DNA from: Proteiniphilum sp. X52
Lineage (GTDB): Bacteria > Bacteroidota > Bacteroidia > Bacteroidales > Dysgonomonadaceae
Direction of reading: 5' to 3'
DNA: 64,000 nt
NCBI RefSeq assembly: GCF_003712195.1
Contig: NZ_RDSD01000008.1
Location: 86,766 to 150,765 of the forward strand
Shown: in pieces, positions 1 to 8,922 of the stretch
How positions within the stretch are numbered: the stretch's first letter is position 1
Layout: every line of letters begins with the position of its first letter
Made by a program: the position numbers and the translations under genes
The notes under the pieces: model-generated
What the model was told of the DNA's origin: nothing
What the model saw: the letters and a program-made list of their open reading frames with translations, nothing else
Databases searched by the model: none

Positions 1-671
1 CTGTTCTCAGCCAGCAGGTTCACGATATCTTTTCTGGCTTCGGGTTTTAGTTGACGCTCCAACAGGTACTCCTTCCCGGCAAAATCCGGCTGGAAGTCCT
101 TGTCGCCATCGAACACGCTCTTTTCCCTTTCCAATAGTTGCAAACCCATATAGGATGCTCCCAAATCGCCTGAAACATAGATCAGGTCGGTGTTTTTGGC
201 GCCATTGCGGTAGACAATTTTTTCCTCTTCCGCCGCACCAATACAGGTAATGCTGATGGTGAATCCGGTAAGGGACGAGGTGGTGTCCCCCCCCACAATA
301 TCTACGCCGTAAATCTCACAGGCCAGCTTCAATCCGCTGTAAAATTCTTCCAGGTCTTCCACCGAAAAACGCTTCGATATGCCTAATGAGACGGTGATCT
401 GCTGCGGCTTCCCGTTCATGGCGTAAATGTCGGAAAAGTTGACGGCTGCCGCTTTATAGCCGAGATGTTTCAGGGGGGCATAGACGAGATCGAAATGTAT
501 CCCCTCCAGCAGGAGGTCAGTCGTCACCAATGTCCGTTGCCCGCGGTTATCCACCACGGCGGCATCGTCACCCACCCCTTTGATGGAACTCTCCCGCGTG
601 AGTTTGATATCTTTGGTGAGGTGGTCGATCAGTCCGAATTCGCCCAACGTGGCTATTTCTGTCCGTTTCAT
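1..671 (-). CDS. thiL: Thiamine-monophosphate kinase, C-terminus cut by window edge
   Basis: Phosphorylates thiamine monophosphate to thiamine diphosphate with ATP, the last step of cofactor synthesis in the cytoplasm. About 223 N-terminal residues are visible. They contain the Mg/ATP-binding GVGDDAA motif (about residues 32-38), then DLLLEGIHFD, the NFSDIYAMNG segment and GGDTTSS, all typical of ThiL in the PurM-like (AIR synthase) superfamily. The ATG at 669-671 overlaps the TGA of the upstream purine nucleoside phosphorylase gene by two bases, so the two are probably co-transcribed and translationally coupled. The C-terminal ATP-binding half lies beyond position 1. Other PurM-like kinases are possible but the motif set favours ThiL. 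Confidence 0.9.
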   Translation of the reverse strand, partial: MKRTEIATLGEFGLIDHLTKDIKLTRESSIKGVGDDAAVVDNRGQRTLVTTDLLLEGIHFDLVYAPLKHLGYKAAAVNFSDIYAMNGKPQQITVSLGISKRFSVEDLEEFYSGLKLACEIYGVDIVGGDTTSSLTGFTISITCIGAAEEEKIVYRNGAKNTDLIYVSGDLGASYMGLQLLEREKSVFDGDKDFQPDFAGKEYLLERQLKPEARKDIVNLLAEN

Positions 672-1480
672 ATCCTCCGGATAATGGCGCGCATGATCTC
701 CGCCATCTTCGGCTGGGCAATTTTGGCGGCTTCCTGTACATCTTCGTGCGACACTTCCACTATTTTGCCGATCACACCCAGGTCGGTGATGATGGAGAAT
801 GCCAGCACTTTCATTCCGGCATGGTTGGCTACGATCACCTCCGGTACGGTGGACATGCCCACGGCATCTCCCCCGATGATACGCAGGAAATTGTATTCAG
901 CCGGCGTTTCAAAGGTGGGACCTTGAAGGCCGACATAGACACCATGCTGCAACTTGATGTTCTTCTCTTTGGCGATCTCCATGGCCATTAGCCGCAGCGA
1001 TTTGTTGTATGCCTCGCTCATATCGGGGAAGCGGGTACCCAGTTCGTTGAAGTTCTTTCCGTGGAGTGGATGCTCGGGGAACAGGTTGATATGATCTTCA
1101 ATCAGCATGATATCGCCCACATCGAAACTGGAGTTCATCCCTCCCGCCGCGTTGGAGACAAAAAGATATTCTATGCCCAACGCCTGGAATACACGGATGG
1201 GGAAGGTGACCTGCTTCATGTCGTATCCTTCGTAGAAGTGGAAACGTCCCTGCATGGCCAGCACTTTCTTGCCGCCGAGCGTGCCGACGATCAGTTTTCC
1301 GCTGTGGCCTTCCACTGTGGAAACAGGGAAATTGGGTATTTCGGTATAGGGGATCTCGTTTTTATTCTCGATCTCATGTGCCAGTTCGCCCAGACCGGTG
1401 CCCAGGATAATGGCCGTATTGGGAATTTCTTCGACTCTACTCTTCAGGTAATCTGCTGTTTGTTTGATAGTTTCTAACAT
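668..1480 (-). CDS. punA: Purine nucleoside phosphorylase
   Basis: Cytosolic purine salvage enzyme that cleaves inosine/guanosine with phosphate to base and ribose-1-phosphate. The 270-residue length fits the trimeric PNP family. Visible motifs are GTGLGELAHEI near residue 27 (phosphate-binding loop), EGHSGKLIVG, RFHFYEGY, VSNAAGGMN, GLQGPTFETPAEY and AVGMSTVPE. The start at 1480 lies inside the 3' end of lpxK (44-bp overlap), and the 3' end overlaps the thiL start. This makes a tight lpxK-punA-thiL transcription unit. There is nothing unusual in the sequence. PNP versus MTA phosphorylase cannot be settled by eye, but the length and GMSTVPE motif favour PNP. Confidence 0.93.
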   Translation of the reverse strand: MLETIKQTADYLKSRVEEIPNTAIILGTGLGELAHEIENKNEIPYTEIPNFPVSTVEGHSGKLIVGTLGGKKVLAMQGRFHFYEGYDMKQVTFPIRVFQALGIEYLFVSNAAGGMNSSFDVGDIMLIEDHINLFPEHPLHGKNFNELGTRFPDMSEAYNKSLRLMAMEIAKEKNIKLQHGVYVGLQGPTFETPAEYNFLRIIGGDAVGMSTVPEVIVANHAGMKVLAFSIITDLGVIGKIVEVSHEDVQEAAKIAQPKMAEIMRAIIRRI

Positions 1481-2555
1481 GTTCTAAAATATTATTATTG
1501 AATTGTTCTTGTTCTTTCTCATCGATGAATGTCACGTGTACCGGGATGTAATAGAGCATCTTTTTCATCTCTTCATCGAGATGAGGCATCGCCCGGAGCC
1601 GGACAGCATCTTTCTCGGTGGTGAGAATGATCTTGTTGCTGTCATCCACCGTATCGATAAATTTCCGGATCGATTGTATGTCTTTCGCCGTAAAAGAGTG
1701 ATGATCGGGGAAAAATTTAGTATAAAGGTTATAGGTGATATGTTCCACCTTATCCACCAGGGGTTGGGGAGAGGCGATGCCCGCCACCAGGAAGACGTGC
1801 TTCTTGCGAAGGTCCTGTGTGGGGAGAGGATCACCCTGCAACCCGGGGAAAAGTGGCATTATCATCCCATAATCTAGGCCGGTGAAGTAGAGTTGTTGAA
1901 AAGCATAGAGATCCAATCCGTTGGTATGGATGCGGAAGTCGATAGGCTGCATGTCGGGATCGCATTTGGTGACTATTACGATAGATGCCCTCTCTTTTCC
2001 TTTCAGCGGTTCACGTAATGATCCCATGGGCAGCAGCCGGTCTTCGAAGACGGGGCGGTTGCTGTCCACCAGCAGGATAGAGAGCGAGGGTTGCACATGT
2101 CGGTGCTGGAATCCGTCGTCGAGAAGGATCACATCGGGACGTTCCTCTTTTTCGATAGAGAGGATTTTCCTGATGGCGCTTACCCGGTCTCTATCGACTA
2201 CCACCAGCGCTTCAGGGAATTTCTGCTTGATCTGCAGGGGTTCATCTCCCACATTGCGCGCTTTCGAATCGGTGTCGACGATCATGAAGCCGTTGCTTTT
2301 GCGTTTGTACCCCCTGCTGAGCACCGCCACCTTGTATATGGGCGACAATAACCTGATAAGGTATTCAATATGCGGGGTTTTTCCTGTGCCACCTACGGTG
2401 AGGTTGCCCACACAGATAACCGGAATATCAAATGATGTTTGTTTGAGTATCTTTTTGTCGAACAGTGTATTCCGGAAATTCACACCAAGGCCGTATAGCC
2501 ATGCCAACGGCGACAATGATCGACGGATTTCGACGGAAGGTTTGTCCATTTTCAT
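1437..2555 (-). CDS. lpxK: Tetraacyldisaccharide 4'-kinase
   Basis: Phosphorylates the 4' position of the lipid A disaccharide precursor at the inner face of the cytoplasmic membrane (Raetz pathway). The 372-residue protein has the characteristic Walker A GNLTVGGTGKTPH (about residues 50-62), followed by SRGYKRKSNG, VGDEPLQI, DRVSAI and LLDDGFQHR, all signatures of LpxK. The segment SLSPLAWLYG near residue 14 matches the usual N-terminal membrane-associated region. Its start codon (CAT at 2553-2555) sits at the edge of a short copy of the dispersed CATACGA/GGAACTCGC element. The 3' end overlaps punA. It shows the organism makes lipid A. Confidence 0.95.
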   Translation of the reverse strand: MKMDKPSVEIRRSLSPLAWLYGLGVNFRNTLFDKKILKQTSFDIPVICVGNLTVGGTGKTPHIEYLIRLLSPIYKVAVLSRGYKRKSNGFMIVDTDSKARNVGDEPLQIKQKFPEALVVVDRDRVSAIRKILSIEKEERPDVILLDDGFQHRHVQPSLSILLVDSNRPVFEDRLLPMGSLREPLKGKERASIVIVTKCDPDMQPIDFRIHTNGLDLYAFQQLYFTGLDYGMIMPLFPGLQGDPLPTQDLRKKHVFLVAGIASPQPLVDKVEHITYNLYTKFFPDHHSFTAKDIQSIRKFIDTVDDSNKIILTTEKDAVRLRAMPHLDEEMKKMLYYIPVHVTFIDEKEQEQFNNNILEHVRNYQTNSRLPEE

Positions 2556-2606
2556 ACGATTAATTCATTCTTCACATTATGGTGTGCGGAACTCGCTTAT
2601 TCGGGC
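2550..2606. repeat. Short copy (D) of a dispersed CATATG/GGAACTCGC element upstream of lpxK
   Basis: The sequence TTTCATACGATTAAT followed about 20 bp later by GGTGTGCGGAACTCGCTTAT matches the left half of the elements at 17349, 26781 and 44197 by eye. As in two of those copies, the CAT is the reverse-strand start codon of the adjacent gene (lpxK). It is shorter and more diverged than the others, and the right half is not recognisable. Confidence 0.5.
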
Positions 2607-2658
2607 TATACCATAGCAAGAATTGGGAATCGAGGGGCGAGGGCGACCCAAAATAATT

Positions 2659-4437
2659 TTATTGAATATTCAATTCATACGGAATTCTTGCCTGGATATA
2701 ATCCTGTTCTTTGATATCTTTCAACAGTATAAACATTTCGTAACTTTCACCCAGGTACTCTTTCATTGTCCGGGCAACGAGCTCTTCCTTCCGGGGATTG
2801 AACAGTTCGTCGAAACGCGAACGGAGCCTGGGATACTCGAACACCACGTAGCTCTTACCCAAGTTGGCCATTTCGGCTGCAATTTCGATGGCTCTCTCAA
2901 TTCCCCCCAGTTCATCGACCAGTCCGATCTCTTTAGCCTGGTTCCCTGTCCACACACGGCCTTCGGCATAAAGTGCCATCGAGTCTTTTGGCATATGACG
3001 TCCTTCCGCGCAGCGTGTCAGGAAGAGGTCGTAGCCTCTCTCGATCATTGCCTGGAGCATCTGCTTCTCTTTTTCGTTGAAGGGACGTGTGAGATTGCCG
3101 AAATCGGAAAACGCGTTGGTCTTCACCTCATCAGTATATATCCCGAGTTTTCTGGCAGTTCCCTCAAAATTGGGGATGGCACCGAAAATACCGATCGATC
3201 CGGTCAGGGTAGTAGGCTGGGCCACTATCCTGTCGGCATTGCAGGCGATATAATAGCCGCCCGATGCCGCCATATCGCCCATGGAGACCACCACCGGTTT
3301 TTCCGCTTTCAGGTCGGTGACGGCTTTCCATATCTGTTCGGAGGCATAAGCACTGCCGCCCCCCGAGTTGACGCGCAATACCACCGCTTTTATCTCTTCA
3401 TCTTTTCTTAGTTTCTCGATCTGATCCACCATATATTTATCCTGTATGTCGGATGATCCGGTCCCTGAGAGTATATTACCGTGCGCGTATAAGATGGCGA
3501 TCGTATTGTCGGTTTTCTTTACGGTTTTCGTGGTTACCGATTTCATGTTGGCCACGGTCGCCGACGGGATCTTCGCGTCTTCATCGATGTCGAGCAGGCT
3601 CCTGAGGTAATCTTTCATCTCCGTTTCATACAGAAGGGTGTCAACCAGGTTGGCGGAGAGCAGGAAGTCGGTCGATTGTACGGCGGGCAGGCTGTTGGCC
3701 AGCGAGTCGATATCGGCGATTGTAAGTGAGCGCGATTCCGCCAGATCCCTTCTGAGGAAGCTCCATGCATCGTTCAGGAAAGAACTTACCTGTTCCCTGT
3801 TGGCCTCACTCATGTCGTTCCGGGTAAAGGGTTCCACCGCCGATTTGTAGGTTCCCACCTTGAATATCTGCATTTCGATTCCCAGCTTATCGAGGGCATC
3901 CTTATAAAAGACCGGTATCGAGGCCAAGCCGTGGAGGTCGAGCATCCCTTGCGGATTGATGGCTACTTTATCTGCCACGGAAGCAAGGTAATACCCTCCC
4001 TGGGTATAGGTGTCGGCATAGGCAACGATGAATTTTCCGCTCTCCTTGAAATTTTCCAGTTCATGGCGGATTTCGGCCAGCGTGGACATGGAGGCTGACA
4101 GTGCACGGGAGTCGATATAGATCCCTTTTATCTTATCATTGTTTTTTGCTTTTCTGATGGCGCTCACAATATCGTTCAACCCCGTAGGCAAAGGACGATC
4201 GGAGACCATCATGGAGGTGAAAGGATCCTGTTCGGGAGTGCGTTCGGTGATGGGGCCGTTCAGGCGGAGATTCAACACCGTATTGTCCTGAAGAATGAAT
4301 TTTTCACCGGTAGACAAAGATCCGAGAAAAGATCCCATCGCACCAAAAATAAAGATCATTGCGATTATGGAAAAGAGAATGTTCGCGATGACAAAACCCA
4401 AAGCGGACGCGAGCATGATTTTCAGAAAATCCTTCAT
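2659..4437 (-). CDS. sppA: Signal peptide peptidase SppA, 67K type
   Basis: Membrane-anchored serine protease that degrades cleaved signal peptides. The 592-residue length fits the two-domain E. coli type. An N-terminal transmembrane segment (about residues 8-33) precedes two S49 domains. The Ser/Lys dyad is visible: the lysine in YYLASVADKVAINPQG (first domain) and the serine in MAASGGYYIACNADR (second domain), followed by TLTGSIGIFG. The gene is transcribed divergently from the ECF sigma factor gene. On the minus strand, TATTTTTG at 4465-4472 with TTG about 20 bp upstream is a plausible promoter. No anomalies were seen. Confidence 0.94.
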   Translation of the reverse strand: MKDFLKIMLASALGFVIANILFSIIAMIFIFGAMGSFLGSLSTGEKFILQDNTVLNLRLNGPITERTPEQDPFTSMMVSDRPLPTGLNDIVSAIRKAKNNDKIKGIYIDSRALSASMSTLAEIRHELENFKESGKFIVAYADTYTQGGYYLASVADKVAINPQGMLDLHGLASIPVFYKDALDKLGIEMQIFKVGTYKSAVEPFTRNDMSEANREQVSSFLNDAWSFLRRDLAESRSLTIADIDSLANSLPAVQSTDFLLSANLVDTLLYETEMKDYLRSLLDIDEDAKIPSATVANMKSVTTKTVKKTDNTIAILYAHGNILSGTGSSDIQDKYMVDQIEKLRKDEEIKAVVLRVNSGGGSAYASEQIWKAVTDLKAEKPVVVSMGDMAASGGYYIACNADRIVAQPTTLTGSIGIFGAIPNFEGTARKLGIYTDEVKTNAFSDFGNLTRPFNEKEKQMLQAMIERGYDLFLTRCAEGRHMPKDSMALYAEGRVWTGNQAKEIGLVDELGGIERAIEIAAEMANLGKSYVVFEYPRLRSRFDELFNPRKEELVARTMKEYLGESYEMFILLKDIKEQDYIQARIPYELNIQ

Positions 4438-4464
4438 AGAGTAATTGTTAATGGATTATTAGTG

Positions 4465-4495
4465 CAAAAATAGAGAAAAAAGAGTTATAGCCCAA
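4465..4495 (-). promoter_or_regulatory. Bacteroidota-type promoter for sppA
   Basis: The minus strand reads TATTTTTG (plus CAAAAATA, 4465-4472), matching TAnnTTTG. A TTG lies about 20 bp upstream (plus CAA 4493-4495). It sits 28 bp before the sppA start codon. Confidence 0.55.
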
Positions 4496-4524
4496 TTTAA
4501 TTTACATATTCTTAATTAATTTCA

Positions 4525-4556
4525 TTTGTCGGTTTTTATCGTTGATAGTAATTTTG
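4525..4556 (+). promoter_or_regulatory. Bacteroidota-type promoter for the ECF sigma operon
   Basis: TTTG (4525-4528), a 20-bp spacer, then TAATTTTG (4549-4556) match the -33/-7 form of the primary Bacteroidota sigma factor. The 5' leader to the ATG at 4687 would be roughly 120 nt. The rest of the 249-bp sppA/sigma intergenic region shows nothing else recognisable. Confidence 0.5.
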
Positions 4557-4686
4557 GCAGATGAAAATTACGCCACAAGGGTAAGATGGATTGTTTCTTA
4601 AAAAAGCATAAATAGAGATAAAAACTTACTGGCTCATGCAGCGTTTTTTCTTGTTATTCATCTAATAAAATGAACTGCGGTTAAGA

Positions 4687-5253
4687 ATGGATGATTCGCA
4701 ACTTGTCATAGCATGTAAGAAACAGGACCGTAATGCCCAGAAACTATTGTACGAGCGGTATGCTCCTATGATGATGGCGGTATGTTTACGTTACAGCGGG
4801 GAAGAAGAGACGGCCCGTGACTTGTTGCATGACGGATTTATCCGCGCTCTCACGCAGATCGGCTCGTTTTCGGGCAGGGGTTCTTTTGAAGGTTGGCTCA
4901 GACGGATTTTCGTGAATCTGGCATTGGAGAATTACAGGAAGGAGAAGCAGAAGTACCGCTTTATGGAAGAGTACAGCTATGTCAATGCCGACGAGTCGGA
5001 AACCCCGGCGGATAATTCACTCGATATCGAAGATATCCCCAGGGAAGAAGTGCTCGACATGATAAGGAATTTACCGCCCGGATACAGAACGGTGTTCAAC
5101 ATGTATATTTTCGAAGAGATGTCACACAAAGAAATTGCCGAGGTGCTTGGTATTAATGAAGCAGCGTCGCGTTCACAATTTTTCAGGGCAAAGAATATGC
5201 TCCGGAAGAAAATTTCAGCCATCCTGCATAGTAGTCAAAGACAAATACAATGA
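4687..5253 (+). CDS. RNA polymerase ECF-type sigma-70 factor
   Basis: Alternative sigma factor expected to direct RNA polymerase to an envelope- or stress-related regulon. The 188 residues contain region 2 (DLLHDGFIRAL around residue 45, then RGSFEGWLRRIFVNLALENY) and region 4 (LPPGYRTVFNMYIFEEMSH, then an HTH ending in SRSQFFRAKNMLRKK). There is no C-terminal extension. The stop codon overlaps the ATG of the next gene (ATGA at 5250-5253). That next gene encodes a membrane protein with a short cytosolic N-terminus, the usual layout of a sigma/anti-sigma pair. Target promoters cannot be predicted from the window. Confidence 0.92.
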   Translation: MDDSQLVIACKKQDRNAQKLLYERYAPMMMAVCLRYSGEEETARDLLHDGFIRALTQIGSFSGRGSFEGWLRRIFVNLALENYRKEKQKYRFMEEYSYVNADESETPADNSLDIEDIPREEVLDMIRNLPPGYRTVFNMYIFEEMSHKEIAEVLGINEAASRSQFFRAKNMLRKKISAILHSSQRQIQ

Positions 5254-6590
5254 TGTCAGATAACGATATTAGAAAAGGATTTCAGTCAAAACTCAGCGGT
5301 TTTGAAGCGCCTGTCCCGCCGGATGGATGGCAGCGCGTGGAACGGTCGTTGAGGTCAGCAGCTGTTGCCCGGACGGCACTTCGCCGAAGATGGTATGCCG
5401 GATCGGTAGCCGCTGTGTTGATATTGCTCGTCGGCAGCATACTGTTTATCCACAATCCCATGGAGCAGACGGAGACGGGGGGGGCCGAATCGGCTTCCAC
5501 AACATCCCCGACCGGTAATACTCCGGATCCAGCCACAGAGTTGGCTTCAGCTTTGGAATCAGTGCCGGAACCGGTTGCCCGGCCGGTTGAATCCAAGCAG
5601 CTTTTGGCCGCAAGCTCTTCCGGAAAAGCTGAAACCGGCGAAAAATCGGTTATTCGCTCATCCTCTCCGGCGGGAATGCTGGCGGCATGGATGAAGCGTG
5701 AAAAGTTAGGGGAAGAGCATGCCGAGAAGAAAGTGGAAGCCGGCACTCTTCACCTATTTACAAAACCGGAGGAAAAGGAGATGATCCAAGAGGATGAGAA
5801 GTTGTCGAAAGAAGAAACAATCACCGTCGGGGGAAACGAGAAAGTCCTTTTTGCCGAAGCGGGTGTACCCGAAACAGGGCAAGGAGTCCTTTTGCTTGCC
5901 GTCAACGGAAGAGGGGGGCTGACCGGCTACCAGCAAACGGTAAACTCACCCATGACTTTGAGGTCGGCTTCTGTAAACACCGACAACAAATATATGGCGG
6001 AAGGCAATAAAAACTTACATCTTCAGGCCAATAATGCGACGAACAATGTCTCTGAAATGGAACATGATCAACCGGTGTCATTCGGTATTACCGTGTCCAA
6101 ATACCTGCTTGACGACCTTTCCATTGAAACGGGTCTTGTTTACTCTTATCTTCACTCTAAATCCAGGAATACCAATAATAATTTCAAAGTGCAGGAAGTG
6201 CAAAAACTTCATTATCTGGGTATCCCGTTGAATGTGAACTACAATATTTTTTCTTTGGGACGACTGGATGTGTATGCTTCCATAGGAGGAATGGTGGAGA
6301 AGGATATATATGGCGAATTCCGGAAAATCAAAGAGGGACAGGCATCTGCGAATTTCAATAACGCGGCAGAAGGATCGGAAGAGAAGGAAATTACAAAGAT
6401 CTCCCAAGAGAATCCCCAGATATCGGTCAACGCCGGTGTGGGACTTTCCTATCCTGTCTACGACAGGCTGAGGCTCTACGGGAAAGTAGGGGGAGCTTAT
6501 TATTTTGATGCGGAAAACCAATATAAGACTATTTATTCCGACAGGAAGATCGTGATGGATTTGAATGTGGGATTAAGGTATGAATTTTAA
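5250..6590 (+). CDS. Putative anti-sigma-like membrane protein with C-terminal beta-barrel-like domain
   Basis: The function is not established. The 446-residue protein has a short cytosolic N-terminus (residues 1-48, with PPDGWQRVERSL), one transmembrane segment (about 49-67), a long Pro/Ser/Glu-rich periplasmic linker (about 70-270), and a C-terminal region (about 285-446). That last region has alternating hydrophobic strands (FGITVSKYLL, SIETGLVYSYLHS, LGIPLNVNYN) and ends in the aromatic-terminated LNVGLRYEF, as in outer-membrane barrels. Coupling to the sigma gene (ATGA overlap) suggests it regulates that sigma factor, possibly sensing outer-membrane state. An alternative is that the C-terminal part is a soluble PorT-like domain. 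The combined architecture is noteworthy. Confidence 0.75.
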   Translation: MMSDNDIRKGFQSKLSGFEAPVPPDGWQRVERSLRSAAVARTALRRRWYAGSVAAVLILLVGSILFIHNPMEQTETGGAESASTTSPTGNTPDPATELASALESVPEPVARPVESKQLLAASSSGKAETGEKSVIRSSSPAGMLAAWMKREKLGEEHAEKKVEAGTLHLFTKPEEKEMIQEDEKLSKEETITVGGNEKVLFAEAGVPETGQGVLLLAVNGRGGLTGYQQTVNSPMTLRSASVNTDNKYMAEGNKNLHLQANNATNNVSEMEHDQPVSFGITVSKYLLDDLSIETGLVYSYLHSKSRNTNNNFKVQEVQKLHYLGIPLNVNYNIFSLGRLDVYASIGGMVEKDIYGEFRKIKEGQASANFNNAAEGSEEKEITKISQENPQISVNAGVGLSYPVYDRLRLYGKVGGAYYFDAENQYKTIYSDRKIVMDLNVGLRYEF

Positions 6591-6616
6591 TATTAATAAT
6601 AAAATAGAAAGTAGAA

Positions 6617-7360
6617 ATGAAAAAAGTAATTTTGTTTTTGAGTGTGATCGGGGCAACCCTTCTGATGACATCCTGTTTGGGAGAGACATCTAATAGTTAT
6701 ACTGATAGTTCCTATGTTTACATTGATACTGACGATCGGGGAGAGGTTTACGCAAAAACGTTCACAGGACGCATTATCACTCACTCCGCCTTGATTTCGG
6801 GACTTAACGAAATTCAATTATTGGTGTATAGCTGGGATGAGGAAAAAGGTACCACGCCTCTGACATTTGGGCAAAATGTAGTTTACGCTGACAATGTCAA
6901 TATCATCCAGAAGAAGGATGATATATACCACACAACCCTGCGTATGTCTCCGTTACCTGAAGAGGAAGATCCTGCGGGTTTTGATGAGATTGGCACCCCT
7001 CTCTTCACTTCTGACCGGGCTTTTATGGATGATTACTGGGTACTTGAGTATGCTTATAAGGCAAATAAAGGCCAGAAAGCCAAGGTTGAGTTCTATAAGG
7101 AGGCGGCGCTGAATGACAAAGGTGAGGTTGTAATTAAAATTCAATTGACATTGTCGGGCACAACCGACGCCACTTCACAAGAGCAGCAGACGGATGTGGT
7201 CGCATTCAAAATGTCGGCATTACGCGATATGTACTCGGGGGGAAGTGAAGGGAAAGAGGAGTTGAAGGTATTGTTTAAGTATAATAAGCGTGAAGCCAAC
7301 GGAGAGGTTAAGGAAGCCGAATTGCCTGTGGTTTCCTGGAAAATTAAAGAATCAAACTAG
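6617..7360 (+). CDS. Lipoprotein of unknown function in the sigma-factor operon
   Basis: A 247-residue protein with a clear lipoprotein signal peptide: basic start MKK, hydrophobic core, lipobox LMTSC with Cys20. After Cys20 comes an acidic/Ser/Tyr stretch typical of surface-exposed Bacteroidota lipoproteins. The mature part looks rich in beta strands (YVYIDTDDRGEVYAKTF, IQLLVYSWDEEKG, VVIKIQLTLSG). I do not recognise a catalytic motif; a NigD-like fold is only a weak thought. It lies 26 bp after the barrel protein and ends before a strong terminator, so it closes the sigma operon and may be a regulon member or a sensor component. Confidence 0.8.
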   Translation: MKKVILFLSVIGATLLMTSCLGETSNSYTDSSYVYIDTDDRGEVYAKTFTGRIITHSALISGLNEIQLLVYSWDEEKGTTPLTFGQNVVYADNVNIIQKKDDIYHTTLRMSPLPEEEDPAGFDEIGTPLFTSDRAFMDDYWVLEYAYKANKGQKAKVEFYKEAALNDKGEVVIKIQLTLSGTTDATSQEQQTDVVAFKMSALRDMYSGGSEGKEELKVLFKYNKREANGEVKEAELPVVSWKIKESN

Positions 7361-7385
7361 CCTTTTCTTTCATTTTATCGTATAA

Positions 7386-7417
7386 AACAGCAGCTTTTAC
7401 CAAGTTGCTGTTTTTTC
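7386..7417 (+). terminator. Rho-independent terminator of the ECF sigma operon
   Basis: An 11-bp stem AACAGCAGCTT / AAGTTGCTGTT (one G-U pair) with a 5-nt loop TTACC is followed directly by a T tract (7411-7416). It separates the sigma operon from the Yip1-smpB unit. Confidence 0.88.
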
Positions 7418-7460
7418 TTTTCCTTACTTTATCTGTCTGTGTGGTTACAAAAAAATCATG

Positions 7461-7468
7461 TACCTTTG
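7461..7468 (+). promoter_or_regulatory. -7 element of a promoter for the Yip1-like/smpB unit
   Basis: TACCTTTG matches TAnnTTTG and lies 20 bp before the ATG at 7489. It supports that ATG over an upstream in-frame TTG at 7405, which would fall inside the terminator. Confidence 0.6.
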
Positions 7469-7488
7469 CAATCCAAAATCAAAAAGGA

Positions 7489-8040
7489 ATGTGGAGGGAT
7501 ATTTTTATCACTATAGCACAGCTGATGGTTGCCTCTCCAAAGGCATGGAAAGATATTGAAAAGGAAAAGAAGACGCAGCATGAGTTTCTTTACCGTTTTC
7601 TGCATCCCATATTCGGGATCATTGCTTTCACCTCTTTTGTGGGTGGTTTGTGGTTCGCGCGGGAGGGAGGTGTGGAGAATGCGCTGAAGGGCAGCATTAT
7701 CAGTGTCGTAGGGGTCTATGGCGGGTATTTCATTGCCTCATACCTGCTCAACGAGATTGCTCCCCGCTTTGGGCTGAGTAAGCATTTACCCCGCTTTCAA
7801 CAATTCACAGGGTATGCCTCGGTAGTGATCTATGCTTTATTTATTGTCACGCCGTTTCTCTCCGATCTCTTTATTCTCTGGCTATTGGCGCTCTACACCA
7901 TTTATCTGGTGAATGCAGGGTCGGTTTATTTTATGAAAGTGCCGGCAGCGAAGGTGGTGGACTTTACCGTGGCGGCATCGGCCATCATCATTCTGGCGCC
8001 GGTACTCATCCATACACTTTTTTCCTATTTGTTAAAGTAA
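7489..8040 (+). CDS. Yip1-domain family membrane protein
   Basis: An integral membrane protein of 183 residues from the ATG at 7489, with about five hydrophobic segments. Examples are [66 protein letters not shown] and [16 protein letters not shown]. The amphipathic N-terminus with [11 protein letters not shown] before the first segment is common in bacterial Yip1-family proteins, whose function is not well defined. The upstream in-frame extension is rejected because it overlaps the preceding terminator and a promoter. The TAA stop shares its last A with the smpB start codon (TAATG), which implies translational coupling. Confidence 0.72.
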   Translation: MWRDIFITIAQLMVASPKAWKDIEKEKKTQHEFLYRFLHPIFGIIAFTSFVGGLWFAREGGVENALKGSIISVVGVYGGYFIASYLLNEIAPRFGLSKHLPRFQQFTGYASVVIYALFIVTPFLSDLFILWLLALYTIYLVNAGSVYFMKVPAAKVVDFTVAASAIIILAPVLIHTLFSYLLK

Positions 8041-8492
8041 TGAAGCAAGCGGCTATCAATATAAAGAATAAACGGGCCACGTTCGATTACGAACTGGTGG
8101 AAACCTTTACCGCAGGTATTGTGCTTACCGGTACCGAGATCAAATCGATCCGGCTGGGAAAGGCGAGCCTGGTAGATACCTATTGTTTCTTCGAGCGGGA
8201 TGAACTATGGGTGCGCAATATGCATATTGCCGAATATTTTTACGGTACTTATAATAATCACAATGCCCGGCGCGACCGTAAACTGCTCCTTAACAAAAAC
8301 GAACTGCGCAAACTCTCCCGCCTTACCAAAGAGACCGGATTTACCATTATTCCCATCCGTCTGTTCATTAACGAAAAAGGATTGGCCAAAATTGTGATTG
8401 CGGTAGCGAGAGGGAAAAAACAGTACGATAAGCGTCAGTCCCTGAAAGAGAAAGAGGATAAGAGATCCATGGACAGGATGTTAAGGAAATGA
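8040..8492 (+). CDS. smpB: SsrA-binding protein
   Basis: Binds tmRNA and delivers it to stalled ribosomes for trans-translation. The 150-residue length is standard. Family motifs are [13 protein letters not shown] near the N-terminus, [23 protein letters not shown]-like RLGKASLVD, and a basic C-terminal tail with [15 protein letters not shown], which becomes helical on the ribosome. It overlaps the Yip1-like gene by one base. The TGA stop is followed at once by a long heptanucleotide repeat array. The tmRNA gene itself was not found in this window. Confidence 0.96.
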   Translation: MKQAAINIKNKRATFDYELVETFTAGIVLTGTEIKSIRLGKASLVDTYCFFERDELWVRNMHIAEYFYGTYNNHNARRDRKLLLNKNELRKLSRLTKETGFTIIPIRLFINEKGLAKIVIAVARGKKQYDKRQSLKEKEDKRSMDRMLRK

Positions 8493-8495
8493 TTA

Positions 8496-8719
<224 letters not shown>

Positions 8720-8922
8720 GAAGTGAAGAAGGTGAGAAGTGGAGAAGCGGTTTCGTAACGATATACTTTTGCTGGCGTTCAGGAAATCTGGATACAAGAA
8801 TTATTTTGAAGTGGAGATTGGGTGGTTCAGGGGGGAGATTTGAAATTAAAGATCCGAAATTGCGAATGGAATATTACTGTGGATGGTTCGAAAATCTATT
8901 CCGGGCCTAATTGAAACAAAAT

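Noticed and set aside
8720..8922. Cobalamin or SAM riboswitch upstream of metH
   Set aside because: I could not find a B12-box-like or SAM-box-like conserved core by eye; a covariance-model search would be needed to be certain.
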